A stretch of DNA of 64,000 nucleotides from Nocardioides sp. InS609-2 (GTDB taxonomy: Bacteria > Actinomycetota > Actinomycetes > Propionibacteriales > Nocardioidaceae), in NCBI RefSeq assembly GCF_023208195.1, contig NZ_CP060034.1, forward strand, positions 3,658,001 to 3,722,000, written 5' to 3'. This document shows, in pieces, positions 44,731 to 54,226 of this stretch. The translations under genes were made by a program, and so were the position numbers. The stretch's first letter is position 1. The number at the start of each line of letters is the position of its first letter. The notes under the pieces are model-generated. The model searched no databases. It was not told where the DNA came from and was given only the letters and a program-made list of their open reading frames with translations.

Positions 44731-46323
44731 ATGGAGCTGCTGCCGTCTGCCCATGCCGACACGTTCTGTCGCGACCACCTGCCGCCGGCCGAACAGTGGC
44801 CGGAGCTGACCTTCGACCTGCCAGAGCTGCACTGCCCCGACCGGCTCAACTGCGCGACGGCGCTGCTCGACGACGTCATCGCCGAGCACGGCGCCGACCG
44901 GCCGTGCCTGCACTCACCGGGCGCGACCACCTGGACGTACGGCGACCTGCTGGCCGCTGCCAACCGGATCGCACACGCGCTGGTCGACGACCTCGGCGTC
45001 GTACCCGGCAACCGCGTGCTGCTGCGCGGGCCCAACAACCCGTGGCTGACCGCGTGCTGGTTCGGCGTCCTCAAGGCGGGCGGCGTCGCCGTCACCACGA
45101 TGCCGTTGCTTCGTGCCGGTGAGCTGGACACCATCCACGACATCGCCCGGCTCGACCTGGCGCTGGTCGACGAGCGGTTCCTCGAAGGGACCGGGGGCCT
45201 CGGCGTGCGGGTGGTGGCCTTCGGAGACGACTCCGAGCTGGCCGAGCTGATGACCGACAAGCCGCTCACCCACGATGACGTCGCCACCTCCTCCGACGAC
45301 GTCGCACTGCTCGCGTTCACGTCCGGCACCACCGGCTGCCCGAAGGCGACCATGCACTTCCACCGCGACGTACTCGCGGTCTGCAGCACCTTCTCCCGAC
45401 ACGTGCTGCGTCCATCACCCGACGACGTGTTCACCGGCACGCCGCCGTTCGCGTTCACGTTCGGGCTGGGCGGGGTGCTGTTGTTCCCGCTGCACGCGGG
45501 CGCCTCGACGGTGCTGGTCGAGAAGGCGACGCCCGTCGAGCTGGCCGCGATCATCGACGAGTTCGGGGTGACCACCTGCTTCACCGCGCCGACGGCGTAC
45601 AAGGCGATGCTCGCCGCGGGCGCCACGCTGCCGTCGCTGAAGACCGCCGTCTCGGCGGGGGAGCACCTGCCCGCCGTCACGTGGCAGGCATTCCTCGAGG
45701 CGACCGGCGTGCGCATCATCGACGGCATCGGGGCCACCGAGATGCTGCACATCTTCGTCTCGGCCGCGGGCGACGACATCGTGCCCGGGTCGACGGGCCG
45801 CGCGGTGCCGGGCTACGTCGCGACCGTGCTCGACGAGCTCGGTGACGAGGCGGCTCCGGGTGTGCCGGGGCGGCTGGCGGTGAAGGGCCCCACCGGGTGT
45901 CGCTACCTCGACGACCCACGGCAACGGGTGTACGTGCAGAACGGCTGGAACATCACGGGTGACACCTTCGTCCGCGACGAGGCCGGCTACTTCTTCTACC
46001 AGGCACGCAGCGACGACATGATCGTCTCGTCGGGCTACAACATCGCCGCCCCGGAGGTCGAGGAGGCGCTGCTCAAGCACCCGGAGGTCGCGGAGTGCGC
46101 GGTGGTCGGGGTGCCCGACGAGGCCCGCGGCTCCCTGGTCAAGGCCTACGTCGTGCTCGCCGACGCGGCCACCGGCGACGCGGCGAAGGCGCACGAGCTG
46201 CAGGACTTCGTGAAGGCCGCGATCGCGCCGTACAAGTATCCCCGGGCCGTCGAGTTCGTCGACGCCCTGCCGCGTACGGCGACCGGCAAGCTCCAGCGGT
46301 TCCGGCTGCGGGAAGATGTCTGA
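44731..46323 (+). CDS. Aryl-CoA ligase, 2-aminobenzoate-CoA ligase type
   Basis: A 530-residue member of the benzoate-CoA ligase group of ANL enzymes. [20 protein letters not shown] is the ATP loop, [15 protein letters not shown] the A5 motif typical of this group, [15 protein letters not shown] and the hinge [20 protein letters not shown] follow, and Lys near the C-terminus in [10 protein letters not shown] completes the active site. Context with a monooxygenase/ene-reductase fusion favours 2-aminobenzoate, with salicylate or benzoate as alternatives. Confidence 0.82.
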   Translation: MELLPSAHADTFCRDHLPPAEQWPELTFDLPELHCPDRLNCATALLDDVIAEHGADRPCLHSPGATTWTYGDLLAAANRIAHALVDDLGVVPGNRVLLRGPNNPWLTACWFGVLKAGGVAVTTMPLLRAGELDTIHDIARLDLALVDERFLEGTGGLGVRVVAFGDDSELAELMTDKPLTHDDVATSSDDVALLAFTSGTTGCPKATMHFHRDVLAVCSTFSRHVLRPSPDDVFTGTPPFAFTFGLGGVLLFPLHAGASTVLVEKATPVELAAIIDEFGVTTCFTAPTAYKAMLAAGATLPSLKTAVSAGEHLPAVTWQAFLEATGVRIIDGIGATEMLHIFVSAAGDDIVPGSTGRAVPGYVATVLDELGDEAAPGVPGRLAVKGPTGCRYLDDPRQRVYVQNGWNITGDTFVRDEAGYFFYQARSDDMIVSSGYNIAAPEVEEALLKHPEVAECAVVGVPDEARGSLVKAYVVLADAATGDAAKAHELQDFVKAAIAPYKYPRAVEFVDALPRTATGKLQRFRLREDV

Positions 46324-46326
46324 CCC

Positions 46327-47127
46327 ATGGAGACTCTTCCGCGGCAGCTGATCCTGTCGCTCTACGGCCTCTACGCGCGCGAGGACGGCGACTGGCTGTC
46401 GGTGGCCTCGCTCGTCGCGCTGATGGGCGACCTCGACGTCGACTCCGCCGCGGTCCGGTCGTCGGTGTCACGCCTCAAGCGGCGCGAGGTGCTCGAGCCG
46501 TCGCGCCGCGACGGCCAGGCGGGCTACCTGCTCTCGCCCGGCTCGCTCGAAGTGCTGCATGAGGGCGACCAGCGCATCTGGAGCCGGCCGCGCGCCACGG
46601 CCGCCGACGGCTGGCTGGTGCTGGTCTTCTCTGTCCCGGAGTCCGAGCGCGAACGCCGTCACGCGCTGCGCTCCCTGCTCGCCGGCCTCGGCTTCGGCAC
46701 CGTCGCGCCCGGCGTCTGGGTCGCCCCCGCCACGGCGTACGACGGAGCCGTGCGCGCGCTCGAGCGCGCCGGCCTCACGGCCTACACCGAGTTCTTCCGC
46801 GGTGACTACCTCGGCGCAGGCGACGTCTCCGCGCGGATGGGGGAGTGGTGGGACCTCGATGCCCTCACCGCGCTGTACGCCGACTTCTGCGACGCGTGGC
46901 GGCCGGCGTTCCGGAAGCGCATCCGGCTCACGCCGCCACAGGCGTTCGCGACGTACGTCCCGATGCTCACCGCCTGGCGCCGGCTGCCCTACCTCGACCC
47001 GGGGCTGCCCCTCGAGCACCTGCCCGCCGACTGGCCGGGCATCGAGGCGGGTGATCTGTTCGCCGGGCTGGACGCGCGGCTTCGCGAGGGCGCGCACACG
47101 CATGCGCACGGGGTCGTGCACGGATGA
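46327..47127 (+). CDS. PaaX-family transcriptional regulator
   Basis: A 266-residue protein. RQLILSLYGLYAREDGDWLS and VRSSVSRLKRREVLEPSRRD form the GntR-like winged helix of PaaX; LLSPGSLEVLHEGDQRIW and the C-terminal PaaX domain follow. PaaX-type repressors respond to aryl-CoA thioesters, so the ligase product made by the gene just upstream (three-base gap) is the likely signal for this cluster. Confidence 0.85.
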   Translation: METLPRQLILSLYGLYAREDGDWLSVASLVALMGDLDVDSAAVRSSVSRLKRREVLEPSRRDGQAGYLLSPGSLEVLHEGDQRIWSRPRATAADGWLVLVFSVPESERERRHALRSLLAGLGFGTVAPGVWVAPATAYDGAVRALERAGLTAYTEFFRGDYLGAGDVSARMGEWWDLDALTALYADFCDAWRPAFRKRIRLTPPQAFATYVPMLTAWRRLPYLDPGLPLEHLPADWPGIEAGDLFAGLDARLREGAHTHAHGVVHG

Positions 47128-47136
47128 CGTCCCGGC

Positions 47137-47535
47137 CTACGCCTGAGTCTTGAGCACAGCCAACCCCTGCACCTCGACCACGGCGTCGTGGTCCCAGAGG
47201 CGCGAGACCCCGATGCCGGCCATGGCGGGGTACTCGCTGCCGATCAGCCACTTCCAGACGCGGCCGATGGCGCGGGCCTGGGCGCGGTAATCGTCCATGT
47301 CGACGATGTAGATCGTCAACGAGGTCAGGTCGGCGGGGGTGCCCCCGGCTTCGCCGAGTGCGGTGAGCAGGTTGCTGAGCGCCTGCTCGAACTGCGCCAC
47401 CACGCCGCCCGGGACGATCGCGCCGGAGGCATCCATCCCGGTCTGGCCGGCGAGGAAGACGGTCGTGCCGGTGGCGACCACGGCATGCGAGAAGCCCGAT
47501 GGGGCGGCGAGCGAGGCAGGGTTGACGCGCTTCAT
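47137..47535 (-). CDS. RidA-family protein in the aryl-CoA cluster
   Basis: A 132-residue RidA/YjgF protein (FLAGQTGMDASGAIVPGGVV, FEQALSNLLTALGEAGGTP, SEYPAMAGIGVSRLWDHDAV). It is the last gene of a four-gene minus-strand operon and its ATG overlaps the SDR stop. RidA proteins hydrolyse enamines and imines. The 2-aminobenzoyl-CoA route passes through a ring-reduced enamine, so a deaminating role is an attractive inference. Confidence 0.82.
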   Translation of the reverse strand: MKRVNPASLAAPSGFSHAVVATGTTVFLAGQTGMDASGAIVPGGVVAQFEQALSNLLTALGEAGGTPADLTSLTIYIVDMDDYRAQARAIGRVWKWLIGSEYPAMAGIGVSRLWDHDAVVEVQGLAVLKTQA

Positions 47536-48284
47536 GACTGGACCGCCCCGCCGTCGACGTTGAGGCCCTGTCCGTTGATCGCGCCGTTCTCGACGCAGAG
47601 CATCACGGCCGACGCGACCTCGGCGGGGTCGACGAGGCGCCCGATCGGCTGCATATTGGCGAGGATCGAGCGCGCGTCTTCTGGACTCCGTCCGGTGCCC
47701 GACGCGATGTGGGCAACCGACTCGTCGGTCATCGGGGTGTCGACGTAGCCCGGGCACACGGCGTTGACGGTCACGCCGGTGCGGGCGACCTCGGCCGCAG
47801 CCGACCGGACCAGGCCTAGGACACCGTGCTTGCTGGCGGTGTACGCCGCGGTGCGGGCGCCGCCGTGCTTGCCTGCGGTCGACGCGATGACGACCACCCG
47901 TCCGCGTCCGGCGGACGTCATCGACGGCAGGGCGCGACGCAGGCACCGGAACGGCGCCGTGAGGTTGAGGTCGAGGATCCGCTGCCAGTCGTCGTCGGAG
48001 GTCTTCACGAGGGGGGCCGACATCGCCGCACCCGCGTTGACGACCAGCACCTCCACCGGGCCCCACGCCGACTCGACGGCTGAGAACGCGGCGTCCAGCT
48101 GCTCGGCTGAGGTCACGTCGGTCGGCAGGACGAGCGACTCACCAGGCAGTACGTCGGCCACCTCGCGCAGTGTCGCCTCGGACCGGGAGACCAGGGCAAC
48201 CCGATAGCCGGCCGCGGAGAGCGCCTCGGCGCACGCCCGGCCGATGCCCTGCGAGGCGCCGGTGACCATGGCGACCTGGCTCAT
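47532..48284 (-). CDS. Short-chain dehydrogenase/reductase
   Basis: A 250-residue classical SDR: TGASQGIGRACAEAL binds the nucleotide, VLVVNAGAAMSAP follows, the Ser is in VVVIASTAGKHGG and Tyr-x3-Lys in AAYTASKHGVLG; NAVCPGYVDTPM is the usual after-motif. It is close to 3-hydroxyacyl/3-hydroxybutyrate dehydrogenases and could oxidise the hydroxyl formed after the hydratase step. ATG 48284 overlaps the hydratase stop (ATGA). Confidence 0.85.
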   Translation of the reverse strand: MSQVAMVTGASQGIGRACAEALSAAGYRVALVSRSEATLREVADVLPGESLVLPTDVTSAEQLDAAFSAVESAWGPVEVLVVNAGAAMSAPLVKTSDDDWQRILDLNLTAPFRCLRRALPSMTSAGRGRVVVIASTAGKHGGARTAAYTASKHGVLGLVRSAAAEVARTGVTVNAVCPGYVDTPMTDESVAHIASGTGRSPEDARSILANMQPIGRLVDPAEVASAVMLCVENGAINGQGLNVDGGAVQS

Positions 48285-49120
48285 CGACCCGTCCACTCGG
48301 GCGGGCGCTTCGCGTTGAAGGCGGCGTGGAACTCGGCGTGGTCGCTGGTCGTCATCAGCAGCGCCTGCGTCATCGCGTCGAGCTCCATCGCGGCACCGAG
48401 CGGCATGTCCAGCTCGCGGGTGATGAGCGACTTGGTCTGCGCGAACGCCAGCGTCGGGCCGTCAGCCAGGCGCCGCGCGAGCGCCTCGACGGCTTCGTCG
48501 AGCCCGTCGTCGGCCACCAGCTGCGACACGAGTCCGTAGCGGTCGGCCGTCTCGGCGTCGATGGTGTCGCCCAGCATCAGCAGCTCGGTGGCCCGGCCGG
48601 CGCCGACGAGCCGGGGGAGGAGGTACGCCGCCCCCATGTCGCCGCCCGACAGCCCGACCTTCGTGAAGAGGAACGCGAAGCGGGCCGAGGTCGAGCAGAC
48701 TCGGAAGTCGCTGGCGATCGCGATGACCGACCCGGCGCCGGCGGCGATGCCCTGGATGCCCGTGACGATCGGGATCGGGCACTCGCGCATCGCCTTGATG
48801 ACGTCACCGGTCATCCGGGTGAACCCGATCAGGTCGCGCGGGTCCATCTTGAGCAGCTCGCCGATGATCTCGTTGACGTCACCGCCGCCGCAGAAGCCGC
48901 GGCCCTCACCGCGGATCACGAGCACGTCGGTGTCGCCACGGTGGGGGAGCTCGTGCAGCAGGTCGCGCAGGTCGGCGTACGACTCGAAGGTGAGTGGGTT
49001 CATCTTCTCGGGCCGGTCGAGGGTCACCGTCGCGACCCGGTCGGATACGGAGAAGCGGAAGTGCTGCCAGTCGTGGGTGATCGGGACGCTGCCTCGATAG
49101 TTGGCTCGGCTGCGGGTCAC
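48281..49120 (-). CDS. Enoyl-CoA hydratase/isomerase family protein
   Basis: A 279-residue crotonase-fold protein. RGEGRGFCGGGDVNEII and GIQGIAAGAGSVIAIASDFR provide the oxyanion hole, and TKVGLSGGDMGAAYLLPRLV carries the catalytic-site region. It may hydrate or open the ring of the alicyclic CoA intermediate. GTG 49120 overlaps the acyl-CoA dehydrogenase stop (GTGA). Confidence 0.87.
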   Translation of the reverse strand: MTRSRANYRGSVPITHDWQHFRFSVSDRVATVTLDRPEKMNPLTFESYADLRDLLHELPHRGDTDVLVIRGEGRGFCGGGDVNEIIGELLKMDPRDLIGFTRMTGDVIKAMRECPIPIVTGIQGIAAGAGSVIAIASDFRVCSTSARFAFLFTKVGLSGGDMGAAYLLPRLVGAGRATELLMLGDTIDAETADRYGLVSQLVADDGLDEAVEALARRLADGPTLAFAQTKSLITRELDMPLGAAMELDAMTQALLMTTSDHAEFHAAFNAKRPPEWTGR

Positions 49121-50277
49121 TGCTGGCCCTCCTGTTCGGCCTGTCGGGCACGCACCAGACCACGGCCGATGATCGTGCGCTGCACCTCGGAGGCGCCCTC
49201 GTAGATGCGCGGCGCCCGGACCTCACGATAGAGCCGTTCGAGCAGGTGGCCCTGCTGCAGCCCACGCGCGCCGTGCAGCTGCACTGCCTGGTCGACCACC
49301 CACTGCGCCGACTCGGTGGCGAACAGCTTCGCCATCGCGGCGCTCTGCGTGATCTCGGCGGCCGGCGCCCCACTGTCGTACGTTGTCGCGGCAGCGCGCA
49401 CGAGCAGCCGGCTCGCCTGGGTGCGGGTGGCCATCTCGGCCAGGGTGTGCTCGACGGACTGCTGGCGGATCAGCAGGTCGCCGTACACCTCGCGGGTGAG
49501 CGCCCAGTCCAGCGACGCGTCGAGGGCGGCCTGCGCCATGCCGACGGCGAAGGCGCCGACGCTGGGCCGGAACAGGTCGAGCGTGCGCATGGCCACCGCG
49601 AAGCCACGGTCGACCTCGCCGAGCACGTCCTCGGGACCGACCCGGACGCCGTCGAACACCAGCCGGCCGATCGCGTGCGGAGCGACCATGTCGAGGCGCT
49701 CGCCGGACAGTCCCTCGGCGTCGCCGGCCACGACGAACGCGGTGACGCCGCGGGCCCGCGCTGCCTCGGTCGTGCGGGCGAAGACGGTGTAGACGTCGGC
49801 GTCGGGCGCGTTGGAGATCCAGGTCTTCTCGCCGTGCAGCCGCCAGCCGTCGCCGTCGGGCGTGGCTCTCAGCGCTAGTGCGGCGGCATCTGACCCGGCA
49901 CCGGGCTCGGAGAGGGCGAACGCGGCCACAGTGGTGCCGGCCACGACGCCGGGGATCCACCGCTCGACGACCTCCGGCGAGCCGGACTGTAGGAGCGGGT
50001 AGCTGCCCAGCCCCTGTAGCGCGAGGGCGGTCTCGGCCTCGGTCGTGATCGTCGCCAGGGTCTCGCGGAGGAGACAGAGCTGGAGTGCGGCGGCGTCGCG
50101 CGGCGCCTCGTCGGGCGCACCGCCGAAGAGGCCGCGGAGCAGGCCGTGGTCGCCCAGCAGCTCGAGCAGCGGCCGGTTGACGGCGCCGTGCACCGCCGGC
50201 ACGGAGACGAGGTGATCGGTGGCGACGGCGCGGATCCGGTCGACGTACTGCTGCTGCTCCCCGGTGAGGCCACTCAT
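49117..50277 (-). CDS. Acyl-CoA dehydrogenase
   Basis: A 386-residue flavoprotein: FALSEPGAGSDAAALALRAT, GEKTWISNAPDADVYTVFAR, and QLHGARGLQQGHLLERLYRE with RIYEGASEVQRTIIGRGLVR at the end, where the catalytic Glu is expected in YEGASE. It is the first gene of the minus-strand operon. TACCGT (minus strand, 50291-50286) lies eight bases before ATG 50277, and no Shine-Dalgarno is seen, so the message is probably leaderless. Confidence 0.87.
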   Translation of the reverse strand: MSGLTGEQQQYVDRIRAVATDHLVSVPAVHGAVNRPLLELLGDHGLLRGLFGGAPDEAPRDAAALQLCLLRETLATITTEAETALALQGLGSYPLLQSGSPEVVERWIPGVVAGTTVAAFALSEPGAGSDAAALALRATPDGDGWRLHGEKTWISNAPDADVYTVFARTTEAARARGVTAFVVAGDAEGLSGERLDMVAPHAIGRLVFDGVRVGPEDVLGEVDRGFAVAMRTLDLFRPSVGAFAVGMAQAALDASLDWALTREVYGDLLIRQQSVEHTLAEMATRTQASRLLVRAAATTYDSGAPAAEITQSAAMAKLFATESAQWVVDQAVQLHGARGLQQGHLLERLYREVRAPRIYEGASEVQRTIIGRGLVRARQAEQEGQQ

Positions 50278-50285
50278 GCCAGCGA

Positions 50286-50328
50286 CGGTATTGCGCCTTG
50301 ACAACTTCCGTCAAGAACGCAATATGTT
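50286..50328. promoter_or_regulatory. Divergent promoters sharing a compound palindrome
   Basis: TATTGCG (50289-50295) pairs with CGCAATA (50318-50324), and inside it TTGAC (50298-50302) pairs with GTCAA (50310-50314). The plus strand has TTGACA (50298-50303) with AATATG 17 bases on; the minus strand has TTGACG (50314-50309) with ATACCG/TACCGT 17 to 18 bases on. The two promoters thus share their -35 region head to head, and one dimeric regulator, likely the PaaX protein, could cover both. Confidence 0.75.
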
Positions 50329-50334
50329 GAGCCC

Positions 50335-52722
50335 ATGCGGATCGCGGTGATCGGTGGCGGGCCCGGCGGGCTCTACTTCAGTGCGTTGGCCCAGCAGCTC
50401 TCCCAGCAGTCGGGGCGTGAGCCTCACGAGATCACCGTCTGGGAGCGCAACGCCGCCGACGACACCTTCGGCTTCGGCGTCGTCTTCAGCGACGAGACAC
50501 TGGGCGGCATCGAGCACGCCGACCCGCACATCTATGCGCAGATGCAGCACGAGTTCGCGGTCTGGGACGACATCGACGTGCACTTCAAGGGCGAGGTCGT
50601 CACCAGCGGCGGCCACGGCTTCGCGGCGATGTCGCGCAAGCGGCTGCTGGAGATCCTCCAGGCGCGCTGCCTCGAGCTCGGCGTCACCATCCACTTCCGC
50701 ACCGAGTCGCCCGACGTCGACGACCTGGAAAGCACGCACGACCTGGTCGTGGCGTGCGACGGGCTCGGCTCCGCCGTACGCACCAGGTACGCCGACACGT
50801 TCGAGCCGACCCTGGAGGTGCGCGACTGCCGGTACATCTGGCTCGGCACCGACAAGGTGTTCGACGCGTTCAAGTTCTACGTCGCCCAGACGCCGTACGG
50901 CGTGATGCAGATCCACGGCTACCCGTACGACGCCACCGGCAGCACGTTCATCGTCGAGATGACGTCGGCGGTCTGGGAGAAGGCCGGGTTCGCCGACTTC
51001 GCCGACCGCAGCTGGTCGCCGGGGGAGTCCGACGAGCAGTCGATCGCGCGCATCCGCGAGCTCTTCGCCGACGTGCTCGACGGGCACGAGGTGAAGGCCA
51101 ACAACTCGCGCTGGATCAGCTTCACCACGGTCCGCAACGAGCGCTGGGTGCGCGACAACGTCGTCATCCTCGGCGACGCCGCACACACCGCGCACTTCTC
51201 CATCGGCTCCGGCACCAAGCTCGCGATGGAGGACGCGCTGGCCCTGGCCGCCTGCCTGCACGAGGCTGTGCCGGACGGGAATGGCGACCTCGGCGCCGCC
51301 CTGGCGACGTACGAGACGGAGCGCAAGGCGGTCGTCCTCTCCACCCAGCGCGCTGCGCAGGCCAGCCTGGAGTGGTTCGAGAACCTCGGGCAGTACGTCC
51401 ACCAGGAGCCCCTGCAGTTCGCCTTCAACATCATGACTCGCAGCCGCCGGGTCACCTACGACAATTTGCGCCTGCGCGATCCGGAGTTCGTGGCCCGCTG
51501 CGACGAGTGGTACGCCGACAGCGTGGGCAGCACCGACCCTTGCCCGCCGATGTTCCAGCCCGCCCGCCTCGGCACCCTCGACCTCGTCAACCGTGTCGTA
51601 GTGTCACCGATGGACATGTACGTCGCCGACGACGGGTTGCCGTCCGACTTCCACCTCGTCCACCTCGGTGGCAAGGCGCTCGGCGGTGCTGGGCTCGTCA
51701 TGACCGAGATGGTCTGCGTGTCGCCCGACGGGCGCATCACCCCAGGCTGCGCGGGACTCTGGGACGACGAGCAGCAGACGTCGTGGCGCCGGGTCACCGA
51801 CTTCGTGCACACCAACTCCGCCGCGAAGATCGGGCTCCAGCTAGGCCACTCGGGCGGCAAAGGCTCCACCAAGCTGATGTGGGAGGGCATCGACCAGCCC
51901 CTCGACGACGACAACTGGGAGGTCGTCGCCCCTTCCCCGGTGGCCTACCGCGACGGCGTCAACCAGGTGCCGCGCGAGCTGACTCGCGCCGAGATGGACA
52001 CCATCCGCGACGAGTTCGTCGAGTCCGCCCGGCGGGGAGCCGAGGCCGGCTTCGACCTGCTCGAGCTGCACTGCGCCCACGGCTACCTGCTGTCTGCCTT
52101 CCTGTCGCCGGTCACGAACCGACGCACCGACGAGTACGGCGGCGATGTCCACGGGCGGCTGAAGTTCCCGCTCGAGGTGTTCACCGCGATCCGTGCCGGG
52201 TGGCCGGCCGACCGGCCGATGACGGTGCGCATCTCGGCGACCGACTGGGTCGACGACGGACAGACCCTCGACGACGCGCTGCGGGTCGCCGAGGCGTTCG
52301 TCGCGGCCGGAGCCGCCGCCATCGACGTCTCCACCGGACAGGTCACCGCGCGCGAGCGGCCGCAGTTCGGGCGGTCCTACCAGACGCCGTACGCCGACGC
52401 GATCCGCAACCGGCTCGGGGTCCCCACGATCGCGGTCGGCGTCATCTCGTCGTACGACGACGTGAACTCGATCCTGATGGCGGGCCGGGCCGACCTCTGC
52501 GCGATCGGCCGGGCGCACCTATACGACCCGTCCTGGACGCTGCATGCCGCGGTCGATCAGGACTACGACGGACCCGGAGCTCCGTGGCCGCTGCCGTGGC
52601 GACCCGGTCGGCGCAAACCGCAGACCGGCCGCAGCGACGGACCGCGCCCACGGCTGCAGCTGATCCGCGAGGGCGACGCGGGCACGCGTCACCGCCGGTG
52701 GCGACCAGGAGACACCCCTTAG
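50335..52722 (+). CDS. Bifunctional 2-aminobenzoyl-CoA (or salicylyl-CoA) monooxygenase/ene-reductase
   Basis: A 795-residue fusion. Residues 1-380 are an FAD monooxygenase of the salicylate-hydroxylase type (VIGGGPGGLYFSALAQQ at the start, ILGDAAHTAHFSIGSGTKLA near 280). Residues about 400-760 are an old-yellow-enzyme domain (FQPARLGTLDLVNRVVVSPM, LQLGHSGGKGS, ELHCAHGYLLSAFLSPVTNR, RRTDEYGGDV, GRAHLYDPSW). This layout is that of Azoarcus 2-aminobenzoyl-CoA monooxygenase/reductase and of salicylyl-CoA 5-hydroxylase relatives. It would hydroxylate and then reduce the aryl-CoA ring. AATATG (50321-50326) ends eight bases before ATG 50335, so the transcript looks leaderless. Confidence 0.88.
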   Translation: MRIAVIGGGPGGLYFSALAQQLSQQSGREPHEITVWERNAADDTFGFGVVFSDETLGGIEHADPHIYAQMQHEFAVWDDIDVHFKGEVVTSGGHGFAAMSRKRLLEILQARCLELGVTIHFRTESPDVDDLESTHDLVVACDGLGSAVRTRYADTFEPTLEVRDCRYIWLGTDKVFDAFKFYVAQTPYGVMQIHGYPYDATGSTFIVEMTSAVWEKAGFADFADRSWSPGESDEQSIARIRELFADVLDGHEVKANNSRWISFTTVRNERWVRDNVVILGDAAHTAHFSIGSGTKLAMEDALALAACLHEAVPDGNGDLGAALATYETERKAVVLSTQRAAQASLEWFENLGQYVHQEPLQFAFNIMTRSRRVTYDNLRLRDPEFVARCDEWYADSVGSTDPCPPMFQPARLGTLDLVNRVVVSPMDMYVADDGLPSDFHLVHLGGKALGGAGLVMTEMVCVSPDGRITPGCAGLWDDEQQTSWRRVTDFVHTNSAAKIGLQLGHSGGKGSTKLMWEGIDQPLDDDNWEVVAPSPVAYRDGVNQVPRELTRAEMDTIRDEFVESARRGAEAGFDLLELHCAHGYLLSAFLSPVTNRRTDEYGGDVHGRLKFPLEVFTAIRAGWPADRPMTVRISATDWVDDGQTLDDALRVAEAFVAAGAAAIDVSTGQVTARERPQFGRSYQTPYADAIRNRLGVPTIAVGVISSYDDVNSILMAGRADLCAIGRAHLYDPSWTLHAAVDQDYDGPGAPWPLPWRPGRRKPQTGRSDGPRPRLQLIREGDAGTRHRRWRPGDTP

Positions 52723-52723
52723 G

Positions 52724-53071
52724 TCAGGTCGCGCTGCCGAGGAAGTGGAACGCCGCGAACGCCCCGACGAGCGCACCCCCGTAGCACACCGCCGCCACAA
52801 GCCCCCGGTGCTTGACCTGCAGTCCGTCGTACAGCGTGAAGCGGAACCGGTGTGCTGCGTGGATCAGCATCATCACGAACACACCGAACAGGACCAGGAA
52901 CGTGATCGGGTGCGCCACCACGGCGGCCAGGTGGTCGTGGTCGGGCGGGTCGATCCAGCCCAGCGGGAAGGCGAGGGCGAACAGGAACGCGAGGGCCGGC
53001 AGGAAGAGCGCGGCCATCACCCCGCCGCCGCTGAACGCCAGCCAGAGGAAGGGTTCGATCCGGAACTTCAT
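52724..53071 (-). CDS. frdD: Fumarate reductase subunit D
   Basis: A 115-residue membrane anchor with three helices (PFLWLAFSGGGVMAALFLPA, HPITFLVLFGVFVMMLIHAA, LVAAVCYGGALVGAFAAFHF) and the FrdD-type HAAHRFRFTLYDGLQVKHRG segment. With FrdC it would bind menaquinol and hold FrdAB to the membrane. The ATG overlaps the frdC stop. Confidence 0.88.
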   Translation of the reverse strand: MKFRIEPFLWLAFSGGGVMAALFLPALAFLFALAFPLGWIDPPDHDHLAAVVAHPITFLVLFGVFVMMLIHAAHRFRFTLYDGLQVKHRGLVAAVCYGGALVGAFAAFHFLGSAT

Positions 53072-53478
53072 CGCATCACCAGCCAGACCACGAACGCGGA
53101 CACCGCGCCCAACCCGGCGTACTGCGCGCCGATGATCGCCGCCGCGGGCAACCGACGCCCGCCCAGGCTGACCACCATGGCCTGAGGTGTCAGCGAGAAC
53201 CAGGTGATCGTGTGCAGGACCACGAACGCGAGGGCCACCACGTTCAGCACGACGAGCACGGGCGAGGCCGCCCAGTCGAGGAAGTCGTCGTACGCCGCTT
53301 CACCGCGGCCGACGGCGCGGACGAACAGCAGCAGGTAGAGGACGAGCCAGGCGATGAAGATGCTGCTCAGCTCGCGCATCACGAACAGGAAGTAGCTGCG
53401 CTTGCGGACCCACCACAGCACGGGGATCGGCCGTCGGTAGGTCAGGTCGGTGTCGGGCGGAGTGGTCGGGGGAGTCAT
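53068..53478 (-). CDS. frdC: Fumarate reductase subunit C
   Basis: A 136-residue membrane anchor with three helices and FrdC-like segments [40 protein letters not shown] and [15 protein letters not shown]. The start at 53478 overlaps the frdB stop (ATGA), and its end overlaps the frdD start. The FrdABCD split anchor is like the mycobacterial and enterobacterial enzyme, not the single-anchor succinate dehydrogenases. Confidence 0.88.
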   Translation of the reverse strand: MTPPTTPPDTDLTYRRPIPVLWWVRKRSYFLFVMRELSSIFIAWLVLYLLLFVRAVGRGEAAYDDFLDWAASPVLVVLNVVALAFVVLHTITWFSLTPQAMVVSLGGRRLPAAAIIGAQYAGLGAVSAFVVWLVMR

Positions 53479-54224
53479 CGCCGCAGCGCTCGGGGGAGAA
53501 GGAACGCCTTCACGGACTCCTGCGCCGTCTTGAGCTTGTAGCGCTGGATGGCGCCGGCCGGGTCGACGTGCTTGGGACAGACCCGCGTGCACTCGCCGAC
53601 GAAGGTGCAGCCGTAGACGCCTTCGTGCTCGATGAGCACGTCGAGCCGCTCCCGGGCACCCTGGTCGCGGGAGTCGAGGTCGTAGCGCTCGGCCAGCGCG
53701 ATCGCGGCCGGTCCGACGAACGTGGGGTCGAGCCCGTAGACCGGGCACGCGGAGTAGCACAGCATGCAGTTGATGCACATGCTGAACTGCTTGTACGCGT
53801 CGAGCTCCTCGGGCGTCTGGAGGTACTCGCCGTCGTCGACCGACTGCTCCTCGTCGCGGATGATCCACGGCTTGACCCGGGGCAGCTTCTCCATGAAGTC
53901 GTCGATGTCGACCACGAGGTCGCGCACCACCGGGAAGTTCGCGAGCGGCTCCACCCGGACCGGCCCGGGCGCGTAGTCGCTGAGGAACGTGCCGCACGTC
54001 AGCCGCGGCTCGCCGTTGACGTTCATCCCGCAGCTTCCGCAGATGCCCATCCGGCACGACCACCGGAAGGCGAGGGTCGTGTCGATCTCGTCCTTCACGT
54101 GGTTGAGCCCGTCCAGCACGGTCCACTCGGTGCGCAGGGGTACGTCGTACTCCTGCCAGCCGGGTTTCGTGTCCTTGTCGGGCCGGTACCTGGCCACCTC
54201 CATCGTGATCTTGTCGTCAGCCAT
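53475..54224 (-). CDS. frdB: Fumarate reductase iron-sulfur subunit
   Basis: A 249-residue protein with three cluster sites: the [2Fe-2S] [16 protein letters not shown] with a later TCGTFL, and the C-terminal [15 protein letters not shown] and [17 protein letters not shown] for the [4Fe-4S] and [3Fe-4S] clusters. It carries electrons from the quinone site to the flavin subunit. ATG 54224 lies two bases after frdA ends. Operon position is second of the frd genes. Confidence 0.92.
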   Translation of the reverse strand: MADDKITMEVARYRPDKDTKPGWQEYDVPLRTEWTVLDGLNHVKDEIDTTLAFRWSCRMGICGSCGMNVNGEPRLTCGTFLSDYAPGPVRVEPLANFPVVRDLVVDIDDFMEKLPRVKPWIIRDEEQSVDDGEYLQTPEELDAYKQFSMCINCMLCYSACPVYGLDPTFVGPAAIALAERYDLDSRDQGARERLDVLIEHEGVYGCTFVGECTRVCPKHVDPAGAIQRYKLKTAQESVKAFLLPRALRR

Positions 54225-54226
54225 CA

